NCBI GenBank assembly: GCA_002254335.1
Contig: NIVA01000225.1
Span: 1 to 5,010 of the forward strand
Direction of reading: 5' to 3'
DNA length: 5,010 nucleotides
Source: Bacteroidetes bacterium 4572_114
GTDB lineage: Bacteria; Bacteroidota; Bacteroidia; Bacteroidales; 4484-276
Shown here: positions 3,771-5,010 of the stretch, piece by piece
Layout of the letters: every line of letters starts with the position of its first letter
Position numbering within the stretch: position 1 is the stretch's first letter
Position numbers and translations under genes: made by a program
The notes under the pieces: generated by a model
Seen by the model: only the letters and a program-made list of their open reading frames with translations
Told to the model about the DNA's origin: nothing
Database searches by the model: none

Positions 3771-5010
3771 CACTTATTCTTCAAAAACTTCAACTCAGTA
3801 AAATCAAAATCCGGGTTGGGGACATCAATCTTCATTTCCGAAATTTTGCCATCCGCTCCTAAAACAAATGTACATGTGCCGGGTGGGAGGGAGGGGAATT
3901 CATCGAATATGATTTCGAAAGTATCGAAATGCCAATGTGTTAGTTTGCCTTTGAATTTTTTGGCCGGTACCAACTGAACCGTTAATTGATCATTGATAAG
4001 CTCAACTGTTGCATCCCCATAAAGTTCACCTCCATAAGTTCCTGTGTAGTTTTCCAAAGGTAGTGATGGGGTTGTGTTTTTTACCCTCTCTTCTTCGCGG
4101 GTTTTTTCGGCAACCTTTTCCCTTTCCTTTCTTTTATCAATCAAATCGAGCAGAAATTGGCTCCAGTCTTTTTCATCACCGCCCAAAAATACATCCAGCG
4201 TTTTGTAGATGAGTGGGTAATACAGGCTTGAGTTTTTATTGGTGAGGATTACAAAACCCAGGTCTTCATCGGGCACCATACATGTGTAAGAAATCATCCC
4301 ATCATAACCGCCGCTGTGGCCCACGATCTTGTGGCCTTTGTAGTTTTGTAACCCCCAGCCTAAGCCATAAGACCTGAAAAACATGCTTGGCCAGTTTTCC
4401 TCCACGAAACTACTTACCCCCAGAAGGGTATTGGGCGACCACATCTCTTTGCCCCGCCGGGCCGAAAAAATAGTGTCACCCTCATAAATCCCCCTGTTCA
4501 GTTGCATGTCGAGCCATTTAAGCACATCGTCAACGCATGAAATAATCGCCCCGGCAGGTGCAATATTATCCCAGTTCAGGTATTCGATTGCGATAACTTC
4601 ATCTTTGTAATCAGTGTGGGGGGTGGCCACATTATCAAAACCGGGAATGTCGTAGGTAGAGGTTATAGACCTGTCCATTCCTAACTCATTGAAGAAATGA
4701 TCTTTAATAAAATCATCCCAACTGATGCCGGTAACTGCGGGGATAATTTCACCGGCAGTGAGGTACAAGATATTGGAATAGCCAAATTGCTCGCGGAAAC
4801 CATAAACCGGTTCCAGGTACCTGGCCCTTCTGATTACTTCATCCCTGTCGTAACCGGTGCCGTACCATAGCAGATCGCCGCTAAAAGTTGCCAGCCCGCT
4901 GCGGTGGCAAAGCAGGTCGCGGATGGTCATGTTTGCGGTAACATAGGGGTCGTAGAGTTTAAACCAGGGGATGTGATCGGTTACTTTGTCCTGCCAGGAT
5001 ATTTTGCCCT
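3770..5010 (-). CDS. Class C beta-lactamase-like serine hydrolase with DUF3471-type C-terminal domain (5' partial)
   Basis: The frame is open from the right edge (first full codon at 5008) to TGA at 3772-3770, 412 visible residues; the ATG at 4930 is internal, since family-typical sequence (GKISWQDKVTDHIPWF) precedes it. This is the beta-lactamase/PBP4-like fold (PF00144). MTIRDLLCHRSGL (from visible residue 27), the Tyr motif YSN (77-79) and the third motif HSG in VGHSGGYDG (231-233, in place of KTG) are present. The catalytic SxxK and any signal peptide must lie just off the edge. A charged linker rich in K/E/R (about 290-312) joins a beta-rich tail beginning LPLENYTGTYGG, typical of DUF3471. 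Such proteins are usually exported esterases or peptidases of unknown substrate, and beta-lactam resistance should not be inferred. It lies upstream of hipB on the same strand, separated by 276 bases, so is probably its own transcript. Confidence 0.9.
   Translation of the reverse strand, partial: GKISWQDKVTDHIPWFKLYDPYVTANMTIRDLLCHRSGLATFSGDLLWYGTGYDRDEVIRRARYLEPVYGFREQFGYSNILYLTAGEIIPAVTGISWDDFIKDHFFNELGMDRSITSTYDIPGFDNVATPHTDYKDEVIAIEYLNWDNIAPAGAIISCVDDVLKWLDMQLNRGIYEGDTIFSARRGKEMWSPNTLLGVSSFVEENWPSMFFRSYGLGWGLQNYKGHKIVGHSGGYDGMISYTCMVPDEDLGFVILTNKNSSLYYPLIYKTLDVFLGGDEKDWSQFLLDLIDKRKEREKVAEKTREEERVKNTTPSLPLENYTGTYGGELYGDATVELINDQLTVQLVPAKKFKGKLTHWHFDTFEIIFDEFPSLPPGTCTFVLGADGKISEMKIDVPNPDFDFTELKFLKNK

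Noticed and set aside
4928..4930. ATG as the start of the serine hydrolase
   Set aside because: 26 further in-frame codons to the window edge give sequence typical of the family (GKISWQDKVTDHIPWFKLYDPYVT), and the SxxK motif would be missing from a protein starting here.
3770..5010. Antibiotic-resistance beta-lactamase
   Set aside because: The fold is shared with many esterases and peptidases; the third motif is HSG rather than KTG and the DUF3471-type tail is not found in true AmpC enzymes.

Overview
The window looks like chromosomal DNA of a Bacteroidetes (Bacteroidota) bacterium. The left-hand protein ends in a type IX secretion (Por) sorting domain. Two putative promoters fit the TTTG / TAnnTTTG pattern of this phylum rather than TTGACA / TATAAT. 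No clear Shine-Dalgarno sequences precede the genes, and the tRNA has no encoded CCA.

Layout: (1) positions 1-1583, plus strand: the 3' part of a large secreted, repeat-containing protein gene whose start lies off the left edge. (2) 1605-1693: two hairpins with T-runs, the second able to work in both directions, separating this gene from the converging minus-strand genes. (3) 1705-1777, minus: tRNA-Gly(CCC). Just upstream on the same strand is a broken copy of its 5' half with an 18-bp perfect palindrome in the D-loop region, and beyond that a good Bacteroidetes-type promoter that would transcribe both. (4) 1919-3493, minus: a hipBA-type toxin-antitoxin operon, with an XRE-type HipB followed by a HipA kinase divided into an N-terminal ORF (125 aa) and a kinase-domain ORF (285 aa). 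(5) 3475-3648: four copies of an 18-bp palindrome around the hipB start and promoter, arranged as two pairs exactly 115 bp apart. (6) 3681-3770: a 90-bp segment bounded by 18-nt inverted repeats. (7) 3770-5010, minus: the C-terminal part of a class C beta-lactamase-like serine hydrolase with a DUF3471-like tail, running off the right edge.

The hipB/hipA genes overlap by a few bases and should be one transcriptional unit. HipB probably represses it by binding the palindromes. The split of HipA falls where the HipS/HipT split falls in the described HipBST systems. However, the second ORF has only a TTG start, the linker is short and the two frames differ, so a frameshifting deletion in an ordinary hipA is at least as likely. 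The tRNA, the secreted protein and the hydrolase have no evident functional link to the operon. The most unusual points are the split hipA, the duplicated operator array that carries a second copy of the hipB start codon, and the palindrome-bearing tRNA remnant.
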